Below are positions 45,800-55,884 of a DNA stretch of 64,000 nt, in pieces. Source of the DNA: Cystobasidiopsis lactophilus. Taxonomy: Eukaryota > Basidiomycota > Agaricostilbomycetes > Agaricostilbales > Chionosphaeraceae. Made by a program: the position numbers and the translations under genes. Location: positions 2,863,883 to 2,927,882 of the forward strand of contig BCIO01000002.1 in the NCBI GenBank assembly GCA_001599975.1, given 5' to 3'. Position 1 is the first letter of the stretch. Each line of letters begins with the position of its first letter. Below the pieces are notes generated by a model. The model was given only the letters and a program-made list of their open reading frames with translations. It ran no database searches and was not told the origin of the DNA.

Positions 45800-47486
45800 A
45801 TGTCTGCTGCCATTACCGGTACTCTGTATAAGAGCGTGCCCCAATCCGAAGAAGCAGCAACCGACGAGTCCTGCTACCATGGGCGGCGAAATAGGGTTCG
45901 CCACCGAGCCGTAGGCCTCTTTCCTGCGTTCCAAGGCGTCTGTTCCTTTCCAAGTCTCACAACGAGACCGTTTTGTCAGGTCTGTCTTGGGTTCGGCGTA
46001 CTTCTGCTCAGTCTGTTCGCATTTGTTTCGCCGTGGACACTCCTCTATGTCTGGAAGGCAGCCTCGCCTAACTTAGAGACCCCAGAAAGCGTGTAAGACA
46101 TTTCTGATCAAGCTCTATCTGTTTGGGGCTCACACCAAGCGAGCAATCAGATTTGATTCAAGCGATCTTGCTCTCTTGGTCAAAACGGGCGCAAGTGTCA
46201 TCGACGAGCGCCTCGGCGTGCACTTGGATCATGACTTCGCTTCGTTTCCTCACCCTTTTCAAGTGTATTCCGACTACCCCCAGGACTTTCAAGGCCTTGA
46301 AGTTCTCGACATCCTGGCCAACTCGTCGGCGCAGTTTCAGGGGCACAGCGATTTCCAGTTCTACTTTGACCAGAAGGAGTCCCTGGACCGAGGAGCTCCT
46401 TTGAAAGATCCTAGACGTGCCTGGTTACTGGACAAATGTGAGTGCTGGCTCTTGTCCTCACGAGGAAGCCTGGTCTGAAGGCGCTGCTCTAGACAAGAAC
46501 ATCCCCATCCACGATGTGAGCACAATGCCATTTTGATCTGGACATATTCTAACAGCTGCCGTCTCAGGATGCCTATCAAAGATTTCCCGACGCTCAATGG
46601 TTCATCAGCATGGACGCTGACTCTTACTTGCTCCTTTCCAACATCAAGAGGTGGCTGGCGGCTTTCAATGCGACCGATCATCACATGTTCGGCCATACTG
46701 AAAGCATGGGCGAGGACTGGAGATTTCCGCACGGCGGTGAAGCCCCCTCGCTCTCGATTGTTCCCTTTCAACAACTGACCAGCTGTCACTCTACCTATAG
46801 GCAGTGGCTATATCCTGTCGAAGAGCCTGATGGACATCACTTTCGGGGCTCATCGCGCCCAAGTGATCTCGTCCCAAATCGACGCGCTTGAACATGCCTG
46901 CTGTGGCGACGCGCAATTGGCCCTAGCGATCTTTAAGGTCGAAGGCGTGGAGATACGAAGCCCGACCGTCGAATTCCAGGACCAGTTCAAAGGGCTCGCG
47001 CCTCAGCACAATCGCTTCGAACCCAAGGATTGGTGTTTGCCATCGCTCAGCTGGCATCACATCTCCAATGAAGACGTGCTCAGACTCCATCAATTTGAAC
47101 ACACCTTCTTTCCCAAGCTCGCCCCGCACGACTTCATCCGTTACGCCGACATCTTCGACGCCATGGCGCCTGAGTTTTTGTCGGCCGGTTACGCAAACGG
47201 CTTGCACACCATCACTGCAGCAGATTGGGGCAATGCGGCTGATCAGCTCCGAGTTGAACCGAAGACTGGTCAGCCATATGACGCTCTGTTCTGCGAAGCG
47301 GCTTGTCAAGACCTGGGTTCGTGCTGGCTGTGGCAATTTGATGAGGATCAGGAGTGCCAGCTTGGCCAGGAAGTGGTGCGCATTGGGCAAGCCCGGACTG
47401 GAGTAGTGTCTGGTTGGCGTCTCGACCGCCTGAGGGCTTTTCGCCGATCACAATGGTGCGAGAAGGCACGATCCGAAGGTCGATGA
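45800..47486 (+). CDS. GT31-like type II membrane glycosyltransferase
   Basis: Probably a Golgi enzyme transferring a hexose, in the core-1 beta-1,3-galactosyltransferase/fringe-like group; donor and acceptor unknown. Five exons from MSAAITGTLYKSV at 45800. A membrane span (VCLGFGVLLLSLFAFV) near residue 65 marks a type II anchor. Catalytic-domain hallmarks are the DxD motif FISMDADSYLLL, then FPHGGSGYILSKSLMD rebuilt across the last intron, and EHACCGDAQLALAI. Exon 3 is 23 bases (46493-46515, KNIPIHD). The C-terminal ~120 residues contain several Cys (FCEAACQDLGSCWLW), like an appended PAN/apple-type segment, which is inference. Confidence 0.75.
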
Positions 47487-47630
47487 TGGAACTTGTATTG
47501 GTTTTGTCCTCACGCTTTTCTTATTTCCGAGTCTTGTATTGTTATCACACTAATATGCTTCGAAATGACCAGCATTTCAGTCTATACTTTAAGAGTTCGC
47601 TCGCAAGCGACTTCATGCCGCCAGTGCGCA

Positions 47631-48733
47631 CTAGCTGTGCTTGTTCTCGAAAGTCACTCCCAGCATCCTCTTGATCTTTGAGCAGTCGTAAAAAGATCGG
47701 TATGGTCGTGCAGGGTCATCGAACCAGCCTTCTTTAATGGGCACCTTTGGAAAGTAGTGGGCGGCCAGCTCTTTAGAGGTCGTCTTGTGATCCGTCTTGG
47801 TGTCCTCAGCCGCCAAGATGAACTCCTCGTGTCCTGACCACTCTTGATTCTCCAGCGCCTGAAAGCAGGCTTCCGCAACGTCGAGGCTCCAGACGTGACC
47901 CCAGAGATCGTTGAAGTCGTCTGGAAGAGTGCCATCCCCCTTGTTCTCCAATTCTGTGAGGTGGACATAGTGCGGCCGGAAAGAGGCGATTCGCATCGGA
48001 TAAGTGCGGACAAATGAGATGGCTTGGATCTCGTTGATGCTAGGCGCCGAACTTTCAGCATTGGGCGTAGGCTCGGCAAAGGATATCACGCACTACTTGG
48101 AAAGCGAGTAGGGATCTTCAGGCTGCTTAGGGTGTGTTTCGTCGATAGGAAAACCAGCGTATTTAGGGCCGTTCGGCGTATACACACCGCCTATAGAATT
48201 GATGGAGCTGAAGCTGACGACTGTCCCAATCTTGAGCTCGGCTGATGCGCCTGAGAAACGACAACCCTGGTCAGGACTTTCCTTCCTGCTACTCGGGAAG
48301 AGTTCTGCACGCACGAAAGATGTTGTAGGTGACAGCGGTGTTGCTTGAAGGCGTTCCGTCAATTGAGGCTTGCCTGATATAAGGACGCCCCACGTACATG
48401 TTGTGAACCCGAGTTTGCTCTTCAGGTTCCAGAGAGGCCTTCGCAAAAGCAGCGAGATGTAGCAGCAAGTCGGCGCCTGTCGTTGCTTGAGCTTTGGGAC
48501 CTTACGCGCTCTGTACAGAGTCCCCTACCTTGTAGAGCATCATAGCAGGCAGTGTAACTATTCAAATCCGCTTTGATGAAGGAGCAGTTGGCAGCAGGCA
48601 GCTCTCCAGTGAAGTCGACCACATCAATGCCAATGATGCGCTTGTAGACGTTTTTGCTGGCGATGTACCGCCACAAATCCCGCCCGACCTTGCCTGCAGC
48701 ACCAGTTATCGCTAGTACGTCTCCAGAAGGCAT
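47631..48733 (-). CDS. NAD-dependent epimerase/dehydratase (extended SDR)
   Basis: An extended short-chain dehydrogenase acting on a nucleotide-sugar or similar carbonyl; substrate unknown. Five exons from MPSGDVLAITGAAGKVGRDL at 48733 (NAD-binding GxxGxxG). HLAAFAKASLEPEEQ follows, then VHNINTAVTYNIFRA rebuilt across two introns (donors gtacgt and gtgcgt), TVVSFSSINSIGG, the active-site-like PEDPYSLS, and RIASFRPHYVHL. The normal YxxxK is altered because an intron (AA|gtagtg to gcctag|C) places Asn where Lys is usual; if another acceptor is used the Lys may be kept. The C-terminus (KRMLGVTFENKHS) has the usual LGWxP-like position. Confidence 0.75.
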
Positions 48734-48997
48734 CGTTGTTGTAAGAAGGTAACTCACTAGCCTCTCGAAAGGGAAATTTAAGCGCCAAGCGAAGCACATC
48801 GGAGCTGGGCCGAAACCTGTGTCGCTGACGTCCATCATGACCGACTTTGCTGCGATTTGCTGCTCGCTGGGATGGTGGCCGCCAGAACAAAAGACCAGCA
48901 GGCTTATCGCTCGCCACTCGCCTGATGGGCGATCGCTGCTGACAGCTCGCTAGCTTCGTTTCTTTGTCTTTTGCCTCTGAAGCTTGGACCCTCAAAT

Positions 48998-49747
48998 ATG
49001 GGGCGATCTTTTCGTTCTGCAACCACCAAGGCCATCACTCACATGCCGGCCAAGGTGCAAGCGACTCACCTGGGCTCCGTCCCGGTGCAGCTGGCGGAGA
49101 AGGGCGTTGTTCGAAGAGGCGAATTCGGTCGAGCGAGCTTCCTCAGTCTCTCGTGCTTGGCGCCCAAGAACACCTGCTTCCGCGAGCTCCATCTCGTCCT
49201 GGCCTGTAACTTTTGGCACGGCCCCTGCAAGGTCAATCAGGCGTTCCTCTACCAGGCCGACAGCAATGGCAAATTCACGAAAGATCACGGCTCCCCGTTC
49301 CACCTCGAGTTCATCACCAACAACTCTGTGCGGCTCTCTTGGTTCGCCCAGCACCTCAATGACCAACCCCCCTCGGCCACGCTCTACATGGCCTTGCAAG
49401 AGCCGGCCGGCTACCAGCCCATCGAGGTCAAGCTCACCTGTCGATACGTCTTACACGGGTTGTCCATGTTGCGGCGGTTACGGAGCTTGCCGACAAGCGG
49501 GAGGATGCAGGAGATGGGAGGCAAGCTGCTGCTGGAGCCTTGCCCGCCGGAGAAGAATGGCAGCCGGGGCGGATTGGAGCAGCGGATGAGCAGGACCTCC
49601 AGCACCTCGTCCCGCAATGTGCAGATTTTGGACATCTTGGCTGGTGAGCTTTTGACTTCTGGCCATTCTTGATGTGAATGCTTAAGGCTAGACGAATGCA
49701 CAGAGGAAGGCGACTTTGAGATTCTCAGCCGGCGCATCATCCCTTGA
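48998..49747 (+). CDS. Unrecognised protein, with in-frame open tail after its stop
   Basis: Family not recognised. Start MGRSFRSATTKAITHM at 48998; exons 48998-49643 and 49692-49747. Conserved-looking stretches are CFRELHLVLACNFWHGPCKV, FTKDHGSPFHLEFITNNSV, WFAQHLNDQPPSATLYMALQ and CRYVLHGLSMLRRLRSLP, suggesting a beta-rich globular domain. After the intron an acidic segment (DECTEEGDFEILSRRIIP) runs to TGA at 49745-49747. The same frame then stays open for 80 codons to 49987 and encodes a strongly hydrophobic tail. No splice donor lies between the acceptor and the TGA. Possibilities are stop readthrough, a recent nonsense change, a sequence error, or chance. Confidence 0.5.
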
Positions 49748-50072
49748 AACGACGCCCCTTTGCCTCGAAACGCCATGCGCCTCATCGGCCACCATACGAA
49801 GCAGCACGACCACGATACCCTCATCATCAGCATTCACCACTTTCGTTTTCTGGCCTCCACGCTGTTGGCGGCCTTGTACATACAACTTTTCTGGGCCATG
49901 ATGCCCCTCGTTCTTTTGGCGTTCTTTGGGCGCTTGTACAGCATTTGGACACTTTCCCGTTACGTTCTCACACTGTGGCTCTCATAGATCCCCAAACCCT
50001 GGAATTGTAGATTCGTAATGAAAGGGTCTTTGCTTTGCGCCTTCTTGGCGAGCGCCGTCGACTCTCTCCAAG
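49748..50072 (+). other. 3' flank with an open hydrophobic frame, and CBC1 promoter
   Basis: 325 bases. Codons 49748-49987 continue the frame of the preceding gene and contain a membrane-like stretch (TLLAALYIQLFWAMMPLVLL). The rest (49988-50072) is the short leader of the cap-binding gene. Confidence 0.4.
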
Positions 50073-53000
50073 ATGAGCTATCGCAACGGGCCGTACTCGA
50101 GCCCTTATGACAACCCGCGCAAGCGAGGTCGAGATGATGACTACCCGGACTCGCGCAACCAGCGCCCTTTTCGGCGCCAGAGTGGCCCACCAGGCGGAGG
50201 AGGAGGTCGAGGGTCTTGGAACCGCAATGGCGGCTCATCGCAGCGGGAGTACAAGCCCCTGCCGCCACCAACCAACCGGATCAAGATGGAGCTGTGGAAG
50301 ATGGGCGACGCGGAGACCAAGTACGCGGATGAGCCGGCGAGAGACCTGTCGCAAATGGCGAGGGATGTGGCCAACGTCTGGGCGAGGTCCGACACGGGCG
50401 CCAGGGACGTCCTGCAGCTGTTTGAGGTGGCGTGAGTGGCCTGCTGTCTTGATTCGATGCTCGAATCCGATCTCACGAGGCATTCACAGGGTCGTCGAGC
50501 TGCCGCACAAAGCTGCCTACTTTGCCGCCATCTTGGCTCTCGTCAATCTGAACCCGCACCAGCCCAAAGCCCCGCCACAGACGCCCGTCAAGAAGCCCGC
50601 CAAAGAGCCACCAGTGCCCAAAGTCGAGGACGGCGACGAGACGATGGCCGACGCTCCACCAGCTCCCAAGACGCCGCCTCCTGCGCCCGTCGAAGAGCCA
50701 GCAGCGCCGCCTGCCGTCAACATTGCCCACAAGATCATCGACCACCTCTTGACCAAGCTGCAGAGCTACACCAAGAACGAGGATTGGCTGCCGGCCAAGC
50801 TCACCTTGTGCTTTCTCGCTCGTTTGACCCAGTTCGCCCAACCCATCCTCGCCCTGGACAGCTTCATCCAGCTCTTGGCTTCTTTCTCGCTCTACCTGTC
50901 CAATGACCAAGCGCCGCTGTTCGCGAGGGATGTCGTGGCTCAAATGATCGGCCAGGCTCTGCTCGCCCTCTCAGCTGGCGCCGCGCCCGAAGTGCAAAAG
51001 GCTGTGGTGGAGTACGGCGGTCTGAGCCAAAAGGCCAGATACGACGTCTTGGTTGATCCTTACAACGAAAATGTGCGCTCGTTTTCCTCTTCTTTTGACA
51101 TTTCAAGGTCTGAATAGGGCACCTACGTACAGCTGTTCGAAAACCTGATTCAAATCTTGCAAGACCAGCAGCTTGGGACTTCTACCTCACCTTGGACCCA
51201 AGTTTTGTTCGACCCTTCGCTCGGCTACCCGAAGCTCGAAGAATCGCCACCGGCCTTTGCCCCGGCGGACGAAAAATTGACCGTCGAGGTCCCTCTGCCC
51301 ACCAAGCCCGTCTACGCCTCCACCACCTCTCTTCGTATCCTTGTCGATGACGTGCGTTGGCTTTTGGCTTGAGCTAAATTTCTTTCAAGCTAACGTCGTA
51401 GATTGTCCCCGCCCAGACTGTGCCAGCGGCAGACAGCGTGCCAGGCTACCAACTCACCGCTCTGATGCGGGATATCATGACCATCTTTGAGCCACAACGC
51501 AAAGATGGCGCCCGCGTGCTCTTGGATTTGGCCAACGGCACTTGGATCGCGCCGGGTGGCAAATGGTTCAAGCTCAAGATCCCCCGGGAAGAAGTCGACC
51601 GAATGGACCTGGACGCTGCTGGCACTTGGATCCTGGAGAACGTCGTCCTCAACGTGAGTTAGGCTTTGCGCACTATGCCCTTGTTTCACCGTTGCTCAAG
51701 GCTTGTCCATTTCACAGTCCCTTCTGTCAAAATTGTTCTCCATCCCCGAGTCACCGGACAAAGCCATGTACTACTCTGCGCTTTTGGTCGAACTCTGCAA
51801 GATCTCCCCGGCCACGGTCGCGCCCGCCATGGGCAAGTGCGTGCGCCGCCTGTATGCCGGCTTGGGCCCCTCGACCGCCGCGATGGACGACAACCCGGCC
51901 ACCGCGTTGGTCAAAATGGACCCGCAAGGCTTGCAGAGGTTCGCAGCTTGGTTCTCGACCCACCTCTCCAACTTCAACTTCACCTGGCGGTGGCCCGAAT
52001 GGTGCGCACATTCCCCTCAGCATTGCTACAATGCTCAGTCTCGTTTGGCCTGCGCACAGGGAACCGGATTTGGTCTTGCCTGCTGATCACCCGAAAAGAG
52101 TCTTGATCGACCGTCTGCTCGAGCTTGAGATCCGCCTTTCCTACTTTGACCGCATCGTCAAGACTGTGCCGGAAGCCTACAAGGGCCTGGATGTCATGAC
52201 CAAAGACCCGACCGAGTACTCTTTTACCTACAGCGAAGGTGCGCCTCTCGTATTAATGTTTCTTTTCCATAGCTTAGTCGCTTGCACAGGGAATCCACAC
52301 TTCCAGGCCGCCGAGCGCATCCTCGACCTCATCCGCACCAAGAGCCACGCTGATGACGTGATCGACGCCTTGACTGAGATCCAGAAGCAAGTGGTCGACG
52401 CTGGCCTGGTGGACGAGAAGGAGGCCATGGTCCTCACGACGTCCATCGCCACACAGTGCATCATGACTGTGGGCAGCAAGTCCTTCTCCCACTATCTCAA
52501 CGTCCTCGAGCGCTACGTCAACGTCCTCAAGACGTTCACCGACTCTGCTCCTCGCCGCAAAGAGTGCCTCACGGCTATCGCCTCGTACTTTGACCGCAAC
52601 GGGCAGTACGTCCAGATTGTCGTGGACAAGCTCATGCGCTACCGCATTCTGGACCCCATCGATGTCGTCCGTTGGATCATCAGCACCACGCCTAGCTACC
52701 TCAATGTCAATCAGTGGGAGATGCTCCTCAACTCCATCGACCTGCTCACCACCCGCGTGAACGGCGCTTCGGCCAAGCTCAAGGACGACCTGGATGACAA
52801 TGCCCGAAGTTGGTGCTTTGCTCTTCCGTTTTTAAGACCTCAGATTTGACTCGAGGGACAAACAGTGACCGAGGAAGAGACCAAGATCGACACATCTGGC
52901 ACTGAGGCGCAATTGGCCTCCCTCAAGCAAGAGCGCAGAGACGCCATCATCGAATCTGCTGCCGGTCTAAGTGCACAGACTGTCAAAGATGGAGCCAGCG

Positions 53001-53228
53001 AAATCGAGCTATGGTGGAGCTTGGGCTGGAACAAGGCGTTTGCCCGCAAGGTTGGCCACTTGCTCTCTCTCGTTCTGTCATTCTTTAGCCTCGCTCATTC
53101 TTCCTTTCTAACAGTATGCCAGCTTGTTCTATGCTCATGCAAACGACCTGTCGGACGAGATGAAAGGCCAGGTCGTGATCAAAGAGGCTATTCAAACATG
53201 GGGCGATTACATTGGGGAATCGAAGTAG
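50073..53228 (+). CDS. CBC1: Nuclear cap-binding complex large subunit (CBC80/NCBP1)
   Basis: The large MIF4G-repeat subunit that holds CBP20 on the mRNA 5' cap in the nucleus and links capping to splicing and export. Nine exons. Start MSYRNGPYSSPYDNPRKRGR at 50073 with a basic nuclear-signal-like and Gly-rich N-terminus. MIF4G 1: RIKMELWKMGDAETKYADEP, VVELPHKAAYFAAILALVNL, then a Pro-rich insertion, NIAHKIIDHLLTKLQSY. Middle: IFEPQRKDGARVLLDL, MYYSALLVELCKISP, LSNFNFTWRWPEWE. Third domain: DRLLELEIRLSYFDRIVKTV, CIMTVGSKSFSHYLNVLERY, CLTAIASYFDRNGQYVQIVV. It ends KEAIQTWGDYIGESK, 49 bases from the convergent WW gene stop. Confidence 0.9.
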
Positions 53229-53277
53229 GACCTTTGGTGGGAAGTGGGAATCATGATGAATCAATCTAGTGAAAGGG

Positions 53278-53875
53278 CTAGAAGAATCCTCCATCTCCGC
53301 CGTCAAAGCCTGGGGGAAAGAGCGTCAGCATGTCGAGCAGTGACCTGGAGAAAGTGGAGAGCTGACCGCCGTCGTATCCACCCCCATCAAAGCCCCCATC
53401 AAAGCCACCATCTAGACCCCCTCCGTCAAATCCTCCGTCAAAGCTGTCCAGGCCTCCACCAAAGCTATCGAGGCCTGTGGCAAGGAAATCAGCTGCTGAA
53501 CTTTCGGCGTACCAGTCGCTTACCTCCTCCGAAGTCTGCGCCGTCCATTCCAAGCCCTCCGTCATAGCCTAACCCTCCGTCAAATCCATCCAGACCTATT
53601 CGAGAGCAAAATAGTCAGAAATTTGGAAACTGGCCGGGTGGCGAATCGGCGCGCTCGACTGTGTGCGCAGCGCAGAGGCCAGAAATTCGCTTACCACCTC
53701 CATCAAACCCGCCAAAGCCGTCCAATCCTGTGTGAAGAATGCATCAGGCCCCAGTTCTTGCCGCAAGAACGAGTAAAGAGAGGCAAAATCACCACCGTCA
53801 TATCCAAAATCCCCTGGCAGAAGGCTCATAAGCTCGACTTCATTAGAACCGCGAATGCAGACTCAACCACAAACC
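53278..53875 (-). repeat. Array of short glycine-rich phase-1 exons
   Basis: Successive exons coding GDFGYDG, GLDGFGGFDGG, GLDGFDGGLGYDGGLGMDG, GLDSFGGGLDSFDGG and GFDGGDGGFF are each bounded by phase-1 introns after a G. They look like tandem exon duplications with divergence. Confidence 0.65.
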
Positions 53876-55738
53876 TGCGTTGGCGGCCAGCTCTCCTAGA
53901 CCAAAGCCAGCAAGACCCCCGGCAGCAGCCCCGAGCCCGAACGCTCCCGCGTTGCCCAGTCCATAGTCTGCGCCGTCGAAGCCCCTTCCATAGCCGAGGC
54001 CGATGTCCCCGCCGCCCCAACCGCCGTATCCCAGACCGGCTCCGTAACCTCCATCGTAGCCCAGACCAAGATTGCTGCCGTATGCACCTCCCCAGTGTCC
54101 TCCCCAACCTCCTCCCCAGCCGCCAAGGTAGGGGTCGTACGACCCGACGTTTGAATAGAGCCAGGGATCAACGAAGGCGGGCTCAGCATCGAACCAACCG
54201 TTGAGATAACCGGGGCCGGAGAGCAAATAGCGGGAGGAGTAGTATGGAGTCGAGTAGAGGTCGTAGAGTTGCGAGTCCCAGTATGCCTGATCGGCTAGGC
54301 TTGTCTGATAACCGTAGGAGCCCAGTCGAGAGAGCAAGCTGTTGTTCAAGCGGTCGAAAGCGTAGGAATCGTAGACTTGGTTGGCAGCGAAGACGCCGCC
54401 GAAGAGCTGGGACATTGCGTCCTGAAGGCCCACGCGAGCCCGAGCGGAGAAAAGGGCGAGTTGGCTGGCCATCTGACGCAAGCGGTCGGTGCCGATGCCC
54501 TGAAATCGGCCTTGCAACATCCGGAGAGCATTTTGGGTGCCCATTTGGCGCTGCTGCATTGCGAGTCTTTGACGTTCTTGTTGGGACATGGCAGACAGGC
54601 GCTGCTCGGCCATGGCTCTGTCTTTGCGTCAACCAGACCCGAAAACTTGTGCCCGCGGATCGGCTTACATGTTTTGCTCGGAGGCGCTGGCGTTCATTTC
54701 TCGCTGCTGCAGGTTCGCCTCGCGGGCTTGTTGGGCTCTGGCGCGGGCTTGCTCGGCCAATGCTGTTTGAGATGCACGGGTGCGTTCGATGTCGCGTTGA
54801 ATCTCACTGGTCCACGTTCACGGGCAGCTAGAGGTCAGAGAGCACAATCTCGGATCGCTGATGAGCAGCTCACGCTCGTCGTTGCGCATCCTGTGCGGCT
54901 CGCAGCATTTGGTTTTGGCGGTCGAGCATGGCATTGGTCTCCAACAGCTTTCGTTGGGTTGCCTGTTCTCATTGAATTAGTATGTGGCAGGTCTTGAATA
55001 GCCAAACTCGTTGCTCGCCAGCTGCTCGTTTGCCCGTTGGAGGTTGGATCGTTGCCTTTCCGTCGCCGCTGTCTGGTTGGCTTGCGACAACTCGGCGATC
55101 TTCCTTTGCAGCTGCGCTTCTGTAGAACCGAACTGAGGAGGTCAAATGCAGGTAGAAGCGATCAGCCAAAGTTGCTCACCTTTGGCTCTCATCATTCGCA
55201 GCTGGAGGCTCATCTGCTGCGCCTGCTTGGCTCGGACATCCAAACCTCCAGACGGCGGTGGCCCACCTGGTGGCAGAGATGGTGGGCCTCCATGAGTGGT
55301 GTTCACGCCGAGCCGAGGCCTAGCGGTGTACGAAGGCAGGGACCCCGCGCTGCCAGGCCCACCATTTTGCAGGCGAACTTCGTTGCGTGTAGTAGTGCTG
55401 AAAAGGCCGTCAGGTCTTGGGCTTGGTGTGCGGGGAAGTGCGCCCAAGCCAGGACCGAGGCTGTCGACAGAGTGCGGGCCAAAAGAGTTCGGCGAGGTGG
55501 GAAAGCTGCTGGACATTGGCGGGTTCCCAGCCTCATCCAGAGGGTGCCGCCATTGGGATTCATTGGTCCTCGAGTTGACAAAATAGTAGCTGCCATAGTT
55601 GGGGTCAAAGTCTGGCCTCAGAGAATCAGCTCCCGCTGTTGGCTACGTCAGATCTCAAAAGCAGCAAAGGCACCCACCGGTGATCCAGCCCGGCGGCAAC
55701 GGCCTGGGATCAGCAGGCGGCCGAGCGAGTGTGGCCAT
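53278..55738 (-). CDS. WW-domain, coiled-coil and glycine-rich protein
   Basis: Not assigned to a known family. Eleven exons from MATLARPPADPRPLPPGW at 55738. The WW domain is PLPPGWITDF, YGSYYFVNSRTNESQW and RHP (both Trp present), so Pro-rich partners are expected. A Pro/Ser linker follows, then a Gln-rich coiled coil of about 150 residues (EAQLQRKIAELSQANQT, LLETNAMLDRQNQMLR, QERQRLAMQQRQM). After a Tyr/Leu region (YYSSRYLLSGPGYLNGWF) the C-terminal third is Gly/Tyr/Asp-rich (GGWGGGWGGHWGGAYG, GFDGGLGYDGG). The last five introns are all phase 1 after a Gly base and separate similar short exons. The intron at 54963-55018 has a GC donor (CTG|gcgagc). The composition is prion-like; condensate or scaffold function is only inference. 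Confidence 0.75.
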
Positions 55739-55884
55739 TTTGCGAAGTCTGGCCGAATGGTCGCTCAAGCTCAGCCAACCAGGTCGTCGTGCGGGAACGA
55801 GCGAGTGCCTTTCCCTCTTTCCGAGGTAAAACGTGAGCTGCTGAGCATTGAATTGGATGAATCGGAAACAAAGAACAGAAGCCT

